From: Helicostylum pulchrum
Lineage: Eukaryota > Mucoromycota > Mucoromycetes > Mucorales > Mucoraceae
Direction: 5' to 3'
Length of the DNA stretch: 64,000 nt
Assembly: GCA_025677825.1 (NCBI GenBank)
Contig: JAIXMO010000005.1
Coordinates: 186,001 to 250,000, forward strand
Shown in pieces: positions 32,728 to 43,261 of the stretch. Positions within the stretch are counted from its first letter, which is position 1. Each line of letters starts with the position of its first letter. A program made the position numbers and the translations under genes. The notes under the pieces were generated by a model. That model was not told the origin of the DNA. It saw only the letters and a program-made list of their open reading frames with translations, and made no database searches.

Positions 32728-33774
32728 TTAATATGCTTCACGGCTTTCTGCTTTGGTAATTGTGTCGTACAGTACTTTAGCTTCAACAGGTGGTTCAATT
32801 TCACCCTTTAAAATAGCTTCGGCACGAATGGGTTTACCATAAAAGGTAGAATTTGCTTTCTGTAATTCTAATAAGCCTGTACCTTCAATTGACATACCGG
32901 CAAATAAACCCTTTGATTTGGTGTAAGAAAAGATGGATGCAACCTTTTTATCACGAATGTCACCTGTTATACTAGCCTCACCACCGGCTCCAATAGGTCC
33001 CACACTGACTGAAAGGTTTCCTCCCAGTGTAAGATTACCTCCTTGTGAAAACGCTCTGACCGCTTCTTCACTGTTTAAAATTAATACAAAGTCTGTAATA
33101 TCCGCTCCGATTTGTGCACCAAATCCAACACCACCTGTTGCAATACAACTGGGTGCACTCCATCTACCATCAGGCAACCTTTTTATAAAAAAAAATAGTG
33201 TTAGTAACCTCTCTCTCTCTCTCTTTATATATATATATACTTACTTTGACACAACAACACCGCTACCAGCACGTCCACTCCAAAGGAAACCTGCCTTTAC
33301 TACAGTAAAGATAGCAAGACCTTTTGCTTGTTTAATAACTGAAACAGGAATAATTGTATCGAATCCATTTTCAACTTCGTCTTTAACTTTTATGAAACAA
33401 ATTAGTTTTTTTACGCCCCCAGGAAAATAACAATAAATAAATAAATAAAAACTTACTAATAAATTGTTCGAGGATACGAGAAGCCTTGGCACATTCCTCT
33501 TTCAAGTTACCTGGAATGGGACTATTAAAGGCGGGTCCACCTTTAGCTAATTAAACAACATTAGTATACACGTATATAGTTTTTATTATTTTAGAAGAAA
33601 AAAACTTACTGGCATTGTTTGCCATATCGCCTACTTGACGAGTAGCGTTTTGACCGAAGGTACTAGCATCTATTTATTTTTGTTAGGTTGGACGTTTGTA
33701 TAATAATTAAAATAAAATACTTTACTAGTAGCAGCACGGGTAGCTTGTTCTTTAATTTTATCAAACATGGACAT
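32728..33774 (-). CDS. SYLF-domain lipid-binding protein (Ysc84/SH3YL1-like, no SH3)
   Basis: SYLF domains bind phosphoinositides; the yeast relatives Ysc84/Lsb3 act at endocytic actin patches. Exons (minus): 33774-33726, 33669-33610, 33546-33457, 33386-33245, 33178-32728; 263 residues. Hallmarks: KECAKASRIL-like (NLKEECAKASRILEQFI), VIKQAKGLAIFTVVKAGFLWSGRAGSGVVVSK, GVGFGAQIGADITDFVLILNSEEAVRAFSQGGNLTLGGNLSVSVGPIG, and SYTKSKGLFAGMSIEG. It ends shortly after the SYLF domain (KAESREAY) with no SH3 domain, unlike yeast Ysc84. An SH3 exon downstream is not possible because the next gene's 3' end is only 25 bp away. Confidence 0.92.
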
Positions 33775-34613
33775 CTTTTGTATGTGTATATATTTTTGTA
33801 TAAAGAAAAAAAAAAGAAAAAAAAAAGAAAAGAGACAAGTTTATTTTATTTTATACCAAAATAAAAGTATGTGCATCATTCACACGTGAATCTATGCCAA
33901 TATTCTGGGTTTTAGCTAAACCCTTTTAAGCGATACTTTTTTTTCATGCGTCACTTGTGACAAAAAAAGTTGTCTATTTTTACATTATTTTAAGTATTCA
34001 TGGCGTGAGTACGATTTTTCTTTTGGGGAAAACCTCCGTCTTCTTTAAAAAGGCATCCGGGACGACTTGCTAGTTTCTAGTTATCGTTCTGATATTTAAC
34101 TCGTCTTGCCAAATTTCTGTTCCAGACTTTAAAACCGTTTTTCATAGACTCTAAATATCTGTTGATTGTTACATCTAATAATATTAATTTAGAGTTCGAT
34201 TGTATTGTGAAAAATTCATTTGCTCCAAAAACTTTACCTTAAGAGCCTGTGACACATAACTATGACCTCTAATTCGAACATCGTTACGTTGAAAAAAATT
34301 ACTCGCTGCTGAGCAGGTGGCGATCGAAAAGAGGAACAGAACAGACGAAGAACCATTTGATACGGGTCGAAAGAGAAGAGCAGCTGTCTAACGACATAAA
34401 TTGATAATAAAAATAATTCATAGTTTTTTATTTACTATAAAATCGGACGGAGTAAAAACCCAAACAGTAATAGAAATAGTATAAAAGGTTTATGACCAAA
34501 GTGCTAAACTTACCACGATAATGCGATACTTAAGTAGCAAGAAGGAAATAAAAAGTACATATACCTTTTATTTTGTGTAATGCTTTTAAATTAAGGTGAA
34601 AGATGATGTACAT
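33775..34613. other. Intergenic region
   Basis: About 840 bp with no supported gene. Starts with A-rich leader sequence of the SYLF gene; the rest is unique AT-rich DNA. Confidence 0.4.
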
Positions 34614-34739
34614 CTAATTCGTATCGTAGGAACGTACACGAACAAAGTGTCCGTCATCTTTAATGGAAACTTGTGCTTTTAGAGTTTCATTGACACTTTG
34701 ATTAGTCTTTTTTAAATGAGTAAATTCTTGATAAAGGCA
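34614..34739 (-). pseudogene. Short coding-like fragment, possible terminal exon
   Basis: The minus strand reads CLYQEFTHLKKTNQSVNETL, then KAQVSIKDDGHFVRVRSYDTN and a tag stop at 34614-34616. The composition (charged, amphipathic) looks coding, and an acceptor-like aaaaaag lies inside. No start codon and no clear partner exon were found; the neighbouring 172-aa gene has its own stop before it. It could be a gene remnant or a missed exon. Confidence 0.25.
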
Positions 34740-34803
34740 AATTTACACAGATGGTAATTTATTTTTATTAGCAAAAAAAGAAACATTAATAAGCAACACT
34801 TAA

Positions 34804-35322
34804 TTATTTGGGTCTATGTAATCCCATCCTGTGGGGTGGGTTAATCATATTCTTCCTTGCTGCATCCATCATCTCTCCATTCCGCAGGTAGGGAAATTCT
34901 AGTGGATATGCTAACGGTATTAATGAATCCAACATTGGCGGAGGTCCAGGTCGAATGCGATCCAATGAAGCGATTTTAGCTGGAGGTGCCTTGATAACGG
35001 AATTAATAGTAAATTCTGTTACTTGTATAGTGGTACGCGAAGGGATTGAAGACTTGAAAGTTTGACTGGTAAGGTAATGGCCCGTAGCGGTTACTACCAG
35101 GCAAGAATTGATTTTCGGATTAGCAACATCAACTTGGAGACACCTGTTAGCATCGGCTACTGCGATATTATAGAGGTATCGGGGGATATGCAAAATAACT
35201 GAGGAAGAAAGCGATTGGGAATGAGCCATAACCACATAGTAATCAAACACGGTAGCTAATCGTCTGCTGAAGATGATAGCGTTCTGGGTAGTAATTAAAA
35301 TAGATTGATTGAGGCCGTCCAT
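34804..35322 (-). CDS. Unknown 172-aa single-exon protein
   Basis: Not recognised. An uninterrupted frame of 172 codons starts MDGLNQSILITTQNAIIFSRR and ends NPPHRMGLHRPK. It is of mixed composition with beta-like stretches (LATVFDYYVVMAHS, SSSVILHIPRYLYNIAVAD) and one Pro-rich loop (RPGPPPML). No signal peptide, transmembrane segment or known motif. GC content is slightly higher than the flanks and codon use looks natural, so it is probably a real or recently lost gene. Confidence 0.45.
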   Translation of the reverse strand: MDGLNQSILITTQNAIIFSRRLATVFDYYVVMAHSQSLSSSVILHIPRYLYNIAVADANRCLQVDVANPKINSCLVVTATGHYLTSQTFKSSIPSRTTIQVTEFTINSVIKAPPAKIASLDRIRPGPPPMLDSLIPLAYPLEFPYLRNGEMMDAARKNMINPPHRMGLHRPK

Positions 35323-35540
35323 AGTAAATAAAACAAATTAGAAATAAAATAAAAAAGATTTATTTATATAAAGAAAAGGCAGATACATGATAAAATGTGG
35401 TCTATTTACTCATATTATACGCTACTCACCATGTTGTTTTATACTTGTATTTATATGTTGTTTAATCATTTTTATCTGTACTATAGCTCCAACTTGATCC
35501 ATACAAGATTCCTTTTTATACGGACAAACAAAGTTGAGTA

Positions 35541-35822
35541 ATAAGGTGCGTCTGGATTAGAATGAGACAAACTTTTAAATTTAAGCAGGAGAGATTTTTT
35601 GTTCATTTTTCAAAAGTTTTCAAACCTTTTACTTGTCAATTTTTTCGCTTCAAATATTATTATCAATAATGTTCTTGATAAAAATATCAAGTTTGAAGAA
35701 GATTGAATCATCCGAAAAAAAAAAGATGGATAACTTTTAAAAAAATAAAAGTAAAGCAGGCGGTTGGCAAAAATGTCGCAGCATTTTTTTTTTTTTTTGA
35801 ACAAGTGTAGCGGCTCTATTTA
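35541..35822 (-). repeat. Short dispersed repeat X, copy 2 (inverted)
   Basis: On the minus strand it begins with gttaaatagagccgctac (35822-35805) and ends with attctaatccagacgcacct (35562-35543), the same two borders and order as at 20071-20474. The interior differs and is shorter, about 280 bp versus 400 bp. The left border also forms the outer arm of the large palindrome at 35807-35983. Confidence 0.5.
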
Positions 35823-35983
35823 ACGGTGGATTTCTCCAGAATTTCTTCGGTCCCCCGCTTTACAACCACTATTACCACCATTCTGTTTAAGGGTGGTAAT
35901 AGTGGTTGTAAAGCGGGGACCGAAGGAATTCTGGAGAAATCCTCCCTACCTTAAATCAGGTCACCCCTAAATAGAGCTGCTAC
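35807..35983. repeat. Large palindrome / foldback element
   Basis: The left arm 35828-35879 (ggatttctccagaattt...) and the right arm 35891-35942 (...aattctggagaaatcc) are inverted copies of about 52 nt. They differ by one G indel and one A/G change, and are separated by ~12 nt (attctgtttaag plus edges). Outside them is a second, shorter inverted pair: gtagcggctctattta (35807-35822) and taaatagagctgctac (35968-35983). The outer motif is the border of repeat X. Could form a very stable cruciform or hairpin. Confidence 0.9.
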
Positions 35984-37102
35984 TGCATATCTTTCTTGTA
36001 TCCAGTCATCTTTTTTTTTTTTTATTTGACGTAAAACACCGCTCAAATATAAATAAATTTTTCAATCTTCCCAGAATTCATAGCTTATCTAAACTTCCCG
36101 TAATCTAAAATTACAGTGACATGAGTAACATTGCATTTTTTTATAAAAAAAAAGATAAATATTACATAGTACATGATATGACAGGACGGATCGCTTTAAA
36201 GATTTACGTCGGAAAAGCAAAGCCCTCTTACAACTGTTTCATCGTAAGTATGCTATCAATTATTTATATGCAAAGCACTGCTCTATAAATTATTACTGAG
36301 CCGACATACTGTTGCATTAGAAATTCTGAATTCATAGACGAGACATTCGTGCCGCACGCTGATCCAACAAAGTAAGATGTAGCTTACAAAGTAAAATGTA
36401 GATTACAGATAAAGAGTCCTTATATTTAAAAATTAGCTAATTATAATAGGGATCGCGTTGGATAGAGGAGCTGAAAATTTATATTACAATACGTTATTCA
36501 CTTTTCTTTTTAGAAAGAAATGATAGTAATATATGCAGGGGCTGCGAAATAAGCAATCAATTGTTATTTGCGAGCTGGTCAAGTTAGACATTAACCGACT
36601 GTCTTTAGTAAATGGTGTAGATTAATGTTTTGAAGAAGGAAAAGTAAGTAAACATCTTACAGAGAACTGCTTTTAATAGCGACTCTTAAATAGTTTTACC
36701 TTTTTACTCCCAATAAGGCACAATTTAATATTGATTTATTTTATTCGTTATTCCTGAGACAACGCATATACCATTTTTTTTTTTTTTCTCTTTTAAACAC
36801 ACTTTTTAGAAAAACCCATAACTTATACTCGTTTACTTCAAATACATGTGTACAATAAGAAAGATATGTAGATGCTTCTCGAAATTGAATTTGTTTAACA
36901 AATTAAGCTAACTGCTGTCATTTATTAACGCTAATCTAATTCTAGCTAAATGTTTATAGTGCGCCATTAAACTTGTGGTGATTCGCCAGCGCGGAAGGAC
37001 TAATACAATACTCGGTAAAAAGAAATACTTTTTAATAAGACAAATGGGCGAAGAAGGGGGGTAAATATGTAGTAAATTTTGGAGAGTGTGAAAAGTATAT
37101 AT

Positions 37103-37147
<45 letters not shown>

Positions 37148-37174
37148 AGCAGAAAAACATAAATAAAAGCTATA
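35984..37174. other. Gene-poor region with (gt)n tract
   Basis: No supported gene. Contains a ~40-bp (gt)n microsatellite at about 37105-37144, close to the 3' end of the GT49-like gene. Confidence 0.5.
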
Positions 37175-38552
37175 TTATAATTCGTTATGTTCAAGTGCTA
37201 CTTTTTCGATAACATCATTAAAACCACGAATTCTACCACATTCTTTTTTAAGATTGGTGGATTTACTGGTATTCCATTCATCTGCAGCGATCATCATACG
37301 AGCGTAACGGAGACAAGTTTCTTCTCTATAATAGTCATATAACTTCTTATTATACGTACGCTAATAATAATAAAGAATGCCGTTAGTAATAATGATAATA
37401 ATAAAACGGTTATATTGAATCTACCTCTTTTGCTCTAGTATCTTCAGGGTAATAATGAGTTTGATGAATTAAGAAGTCACCAGGTAATACCCAATAGTCA
37501 ATACCAGCTAAAAAGATTTCAAACAAACAAGCAGCCTTATTAGCACCATATCCAACAAATCTTTCATCACACCAAGGAGTCCCTTCCTTTTTAAAGATAA
37601 CATAGGGTTCGTATGAATAGTTGTAATCAGTGACCTTATAAGGCTTTGATTGTTCATACCACTTTCCATAATTTGTAGAGCCATGACCACGCTTCCAACC
37701 TCTATGAAACATATCAAGCTTTTCAGTTTCTACATCAGCCAATAAATCTTTCTTGTTCTTGGGGAATTCATCCCAGTTAACACCGTCATGTTCATCAACA
37801 TATTCAAAAGCAGGTACAACAATAGCACCCTTTCCAGATCTTAATAATTCCATTAATTCAGGTTGCTTTTTCAATGATTTTCTAAAGTCTGTACAAAGAT
37901 AAAAATCGACATCCAGCATCATAATATAATCCGTACGAGCAAAGAATTTAGCAACATTACGCCACATATTGAATTGACGATCAAATTTGTCGACAACTAG
38001 ATGGAGATCAACATAACGTCTTAAATCTTCATTTTCAGCATAGAGTGCATGAAGATCAGTTAATATTTTTTGCTTTTGTTCATCGTCATTGACATGAAGA
38101 GCGACAGAAACGGGACCTTTATAATGAGAAGCAAGTCTACTAAGTACAGCAAATCGATTATAAGTAACCAGGGTTGCAATAGTCACTTCTTCGTTATCAA
38201 AAGTTTCGGATGCTTTAAAGTAATATGGAATCATTTTAGAAGGTCCCATAGTTTCTGAAAAGGCTTTACTTAATACAAGATCCTCTGGTGTGGATTCAAC
38301 AACCTCATCTAAAAATATTATTTCAATTAGCTTCAAGATGATAATAAAATACTAATATTTACCAAGTTCATTTTTCCAATCTACAATTTGCTTTCCGAGA
38401 TATTGTTCTTGTAAACTAGAAACACTAAATCCTAAAGAGTCTTTACTCTTGGAAGAAGTTCTTCCGAACCCTAAAAGGTACGTCGAAGTATACAAGATTG
38501 AACATACAAGATAAATTACAATAAAGTAATTAACTGCTTTTGGTAGTGCCAT
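37175..38552 (-). CDS. LARGE-like glycosyltransferase (GT49 family)
   Basis: Type II Golgi membrane glycosyltransferase. Exons (minus): 38552-38363, 38308-37425, 37360-37175; 419 residues. The N-terminus MALPKAVNYFIVIYLVCSIL contains a single signal-anchor segment (~residues 8-28), followed by a Ser-rich stem. The catalytic region has TIATLVTYNRFAVLSRLASHYKGPVSVALHV, the nucleotide-sugar DxD motif YIMMLDVDFYLC, AIVVPAFEYVDEHD, and the GT49 signature YNYSYEPYVIFKKEGTPWCDERFVGYGANKAACLFEI ending FLIHQTHYYPE. Animal LARGE enzymes make matriglycan and B4GAT1 primes it; the fungal acceptor is unknown, probably cell-wall or secretory glycans. Confidence 0.9.
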
Positions 38553-39505
38553 ATTTAGTCTATAGTCTATATTTCCTTGGTTTTTTTTTTTGCTTCTCTC
38601 TTTATATTTTTATTACAAAAATATCGAGTTTAGTAAAAACAGGAAAAAAAAAAGAGGTATACAAGAGAAAAAAAAGGGCAAAAAAAAAAAGAAACCGTGT
38701 CGATCTCAAGCTGTTGTAAATTTTTTATAGGCGCCTTAAATAATAGTAGTTTTTTAAATTTTATTTAACACTCAGTGAAAAATGAATGTTTTCTCCTGTT
38801 TCTGTTACAATGTACAGTCCTTTCCATAAACATACATCCCCCCTTTTAAAAAAAAGAGTATGAATATCTAATCTGACCTATCTTTAGCAGTAACAGTAGC
38901 ATAAACTGTCAGCTATTTTTAGGTTCAAGCTGACTTAATTTTTACTCAATTGGTGTCTTTTTATAAAATACACAGTTTGACACAGCTATGATATATATAT
39001 CAATAGCCTTTCACTTCGCTAGAATATCGACATGTAATTTCGGCCTGCTAGGGCTAGTGGGTAAAAAAAAGGTATTCTAGGTTAATTATATATCCGTTTT
39101 TGCATCAGTAACTATTAGTATTACTTTGTAAAAAAATAAACGTGTTATAAAAAAAAGAGAGGGGGATATTTATAGGATAAAGTGCCTTTTAAAACAATGA
39201 AAAGTCATTGTGAGAGTTTCACCTACACGAAAAAAAAGAAAGTAAACCGTTTTAAAAAATTGAAACACATAGGCTTATAAATGAGGGGTCAACTTAACTA
39301 TGATTAAAGCTTAAAATAAAGATATTACCATTAAAAGTTTATACATAAATTTCACGGCTTTTAATAAAATCCTGAAATACGAAAAGTCAGAAAAGTAAAA
39401 AGGAAAACACTGTAATGGTTTTTAATGTATGTGTATAAAAGATTCTTTTTTTAAAAAAAAAAAAGAAAAACAGGGTGAAAAGGGAGGGGTTTTAAACAAG
39501 GATAA
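38553..39505. other. Intergenic region
   Basis: About 950 bp without a supported gene, AT-rich. It holds the GT49 promoter and the malate synthase 3' region. Confidence 0.4.
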
Positions 39506-41311
39506 TTATAATCTAGGCTTTGAACCGATGGAGAGGATATCGTCGTAAAGCATAGTAGTCACGAAATCATCATATCGTTTACCAGTAATGTTTGTTGCGA
39601 ATGCCTTCTTTGCTGCTTCATACTTTGTATTCTCATATTTACTTCCGAGTTCTTGTTTAATCTTTTCAACTTCTTCATCAAGCACCTTTAAGCAATAATC
39701 TCCTGTAACTTGAATACCTTCTGCTGTCATGGATTTATTATATGCCCATTGCCAAAGTTGCGAACGACTAATCTCATAAGTGGCTGCGTCTTCCATTAAA
39801 TGATGAATAGGAACACAGCCAACTCCTCTTAGCCATGATTCCATATATGCTAAACCAATTTGAATATTATCACGAATACCATGTTCTGTTATCTTTCCTT
39901 CAAATTTAATATTTAAGAGATCAGCTTGTTTGACAGATACATCTTCGCGACGAACAAAGAGCTGGTTAGGCTGAGGCATATGTTCATTAAAGACTTCAAG
40001 AGCAATCTTTACTAAATCGGGATGTGCGACCCAAGTACCATCATGACCTGCAGTGACTTCACGTAATTTATCAGCGCGAACTTTCTTCATTGCTACTTCA
40101 TTAGCTTCTGCATCGTTTTTAATAGGAATTTGAGCAGCCATACCACCCATTGCATGTACACCTCTCTTGTGACAAGTTTGAATCAACAAGTTAACATAGG
40201 CGCTCATAAAAGGAACGGTCATGGAGACATCAGAACGATCGGGTAAAACATATTGAGGGTATTGACGGAATTTTTTGATAAAACTAAAGATATAATCCCA
40301 TCTACCACAATTCAAACCAGAAGAATGATCACGAAGTTCATAAATAATTTCATCCATTTCAAATGCTGCTAAAATAGTTTCAATCAAGACAGTACCACGA
40401 ATTGTACCACGAGGAATATTAACCATATCTTGAGAAGCATTAAACGTATCATTCCATAATCTTTTTTTTAAAAAAAATAATTTAATATACAGTATATATA
40501 GCTTAATTGTACACCTTACCTTGCTTCCAAGTGTGATTCCAACTTTGGTAAATAAAAATAAGGTCCCAGCCCGTTCTTGATTTGGTTCTTTGCGTTATGG
40601 AAAAAGAATAAACCGAAATCGAAAATAGATGCTGACATGGGTTCTCCATCTACAAGAATATGCTTTTCAACCATGTGCCAACCTCTAGGTCTATAAAGAG
40701 AAGTTAGATAATCGAAACTAAAAAGTCATGTGTAAAATAATTACCTAACAATAAGTGTAGCTGTACGACTCTTTAATTCGTACTTTTTACCAGCTGGGTT
40801 AGTGAACGAAATTGTACCATTAATGGCGTCACGAAGGTTAACTTGTCCATTTAAAACATTATCCCAAGTAGGAGCGGTTGAATCTAATTTAAATAAATAA
40901 TCAATATATTTTAAGCTATAAATTATGAGTATAATTTTTACCTTCGAAATCAGCCATATAAGTAAGAGCATCAGAGTTTAAAGCATTAATGACCATCTTA
41001 CGATCAACAGGACCAGTGATTTCAACTCGACGGTCTTGAAGACCAGGAGCAGGCTTGGCAGCACGCCAGTTGGCGTCGTTACGGATATAAGCGGTCTCTG
41101 GTAAAAAATCGGGCAAGACACCTTTATCGATTTCTTGTTGACGAGAAACTCTCTTTTGAAGTAAATCTTTGCGAGTAGGGTTAAAACTACGTTGAAGAGT
41201 AGCAATAAATTTTAATGCTTCAGGAGTTAAAATCTTTGCCTGATCAGCATTATATGAAGCTAAAATAGATACACCAGGTACGGAAGATTGTTGGTTATTA
41301 GTAGTTGACAT
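39506..41311 (-). CDS. Malate synthase (glyoxylate cycle)
   Basis: Condenses glyoxylate and acetyl-CoA to malate, allowing growth on C2 compounds and lipids. Exons (minus): 41311-40942, 40883-40745, 40690-40520, 40460-39506; 544 residues, the normal length of the A isoform. Hallmarks: [109 protein letters not shown], the [14 protein letters not shown] strand, [10 protein letters not shown], and the catalytic-acid region [24 protein letters not shown]. The C-terminus is SKPRL: the last tripeptide PRL is not a canonical PTS1 (SKL type), so peroxisomal import is uncertain. Confidence 0.96.
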
Positions 41312-42019
41312 GTTTATAGAAATAAAGAAGAAAGAAACTGTTAGATCTTTTTTTAAAAAAAAGTTTTCAAGTCGTTTTTAAATACACTCGGCAAAATGCT
41401 TAAGCTTTTATTTGTTCCACCAGTGTCACTTTTTCTATTGTGGGGAAATAGCCTTTCCAATGGTGCGACAGGAAGACATTACATCACATTGGTGCATATG
41501 TGGAAAACTTTATCTCTCCGGCACCTAGTTTTTTCTCACGGTTTTTTCCTCTCTCTCTCTCTCTCTTTTTCTTTTGTCTATTTTGTATTGATATCGTTTT
41601 TTTATTTATTGCAGTGGTATAATTATAGACTTTTTTTAGTGTATATTTTTACAACTATATCTATCATATAATAAACTCCGAGGGTCTTTTTTTTATATTT
41701 TTTTGATTTCTCTGTTTTTGTTAAAAGCATAAAGAAAAAAAAAACTTTAATGATTTGTTACAATTATGGGTCATGTTATACTTTAGAAACTAACCACTGA
41801 GAAAAGGTCCCCCGAAATAAAAATTGTAATCGTGGGATATTTGAGGACTTCCTACTTATTTTAGTCTTCTTATCTTTTTTTAATAACCAAAAGGGTCTTT
41901 TCGACCAGTTTTGTTACACATAGCTGTTCATTACGCGTAAGGATTTAGGATAAAAGATTTATCTGTAGCGAATTACTATCATACAGCCTTTTTTTTTTCG
42001 ATAGATATATATGATATTT
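41312..42019. other. Intergenic region
   Basis: No supported gene. Leader of malate synthase plus T/C-rich low-complexity DNA; a short frame at 41396-41671 is dominated by CT-repeats and is not convincing. Confidence 0.4.
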
Positions 42020-42620
42020 TTGTTTGTTATAGACAAATTAACAAACCGGTTATCGATTAAAAACCTAAAAGGAAAACCGTTGGTATTAGGAGATGGCGGT
42101 GTAGAAGATAAGATCATTATCGATGTTATCTCTTCGAGTTTAATAGGTTATTATTCTCGTTACCGACATTCCGGTCATTTAATCGTCTGTTATTACCGGT
42201 AAGGCTGCATCTATCTGAAAAAAAAATATAGACTAACTACTGACTCACATAATTTTCGTCTAATAAAGACTCGTTCAAAATGATCAAATAGTCGATAACT
42301 AAAGAGGGTCGCTTTCTCGATTAATATTCGCCAATCAACGTTATTCCAATTATGTTTTTCACTCGTGCTTACACTGGAACCCTAAATTTTAAGCGCACTA
42401 GGATAAACGTAATAACAGGTTTGCCGGAATGCGCATTAAGCAATAAATTCATGTGAAGTCGCATGTAAAAGAGTTTGAGAAGTCTCAAAGCTAACCATTG
42501 GTGTAAAATACAGAAAAATTGAAGTTGAGATTGAAAGAGCTTTTAGATCGACTACTTTGAAGTTTAACAAACAATGTAGAATACCGGGATCTCGTTTCAT
42601 GCGCGTATTAACCTGTAAAT
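42020..42620 (+). pseudogene. Decayed fragment of an unknown gene family
   Basis: A coding-like frame from ~42020 reads DKLTNRLSIKNLKGKPLVLGDGG and ends GYYSRYRHSGHLIVCYYR at a stop. Further in-frame pieces follow in other phases (RLTTDSHNFRLIKTRSK near 42230; VEIERAFRSTTLKF and NKQCRIPGSRFMRVLTCK near 42530-42610). The pieces run in the same direction and look like one protein broken by stops and frameshifts. I do not recognise the family with confidence; it may be mobile-element derived. Confidence 0.3.
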
Positions 42621-42949
42621 TGATTTTTCAATACTTTTCATAAAATATATGAAGAAACCAGCTTCATAAAATATAAAGTAAATACTTATTGTTAGACTAA
42701 ACCATTGATGATAACAAGAGGCTCGAGGATTCGTTCGATGAGTACAGTATGAGGCAAGTCCCGTATTGTTTTTAAGGCCCTAATAAGCAGCTTTGGTTAT
42801 TTATGCAAAACACATTATATAATCTAGAAAGTATATATGTAGATCGTCTAAAAACATATATAGAATAAATAAAATTAGTAATACCTCTACCCATATTTCT
42901 TAAGATACTGTTTGACATATCGTGACCAGAGACTGCCTTTGTGTTTAAT

Positions 42950-43254
42950 TATCTTTTTTTTTAGAATAGATAAATCACTTTTCTTTCTCATTTCCTTTAC
43001 CAGTCCGTATTTTTTATATATTCATATACTTTTATATCTTATATCTTATGTATTTTTTTTATCATTTTTTTCTTTATATCCGCACAGAAGGATATGTTTC
43101 TTCCTAAAGCCAGGCATAAGCTAGCACAAGGCCATGCGATCCGCTAAATTATTACGAGCCACTTTCTTTCAGCTCTTATCATAAAGGTACGTGTAACCCC
43201 CAAAAAATGTCACAGATTTGCTTTTTGTTTCATTCTAATCCAAACGCACCTTAT
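42950..43254 (+). repeat. Short dispersed repeat X, copy 3 (left end degraded)
   Basis: Matches 20165-20472: agaatagataaatcact.., ..cttcctaaagc.aggcataagctag.., gatccgctaaattattacgagcc, ending attctaatccaaacgcacct at ~43252. It abuts R copy 4 only a few bases later. The left border motif is not present. Confidence 0.75.
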
Positions 43255-43261
43255 ATTAGTT

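Noticed and set aside
41396..41671. Plus-strand 91-codon open frame
   Set aside because: Dominated by CT-repeat-encoded Ser/Leu; no motif and adjacent to the malate synthase leader.
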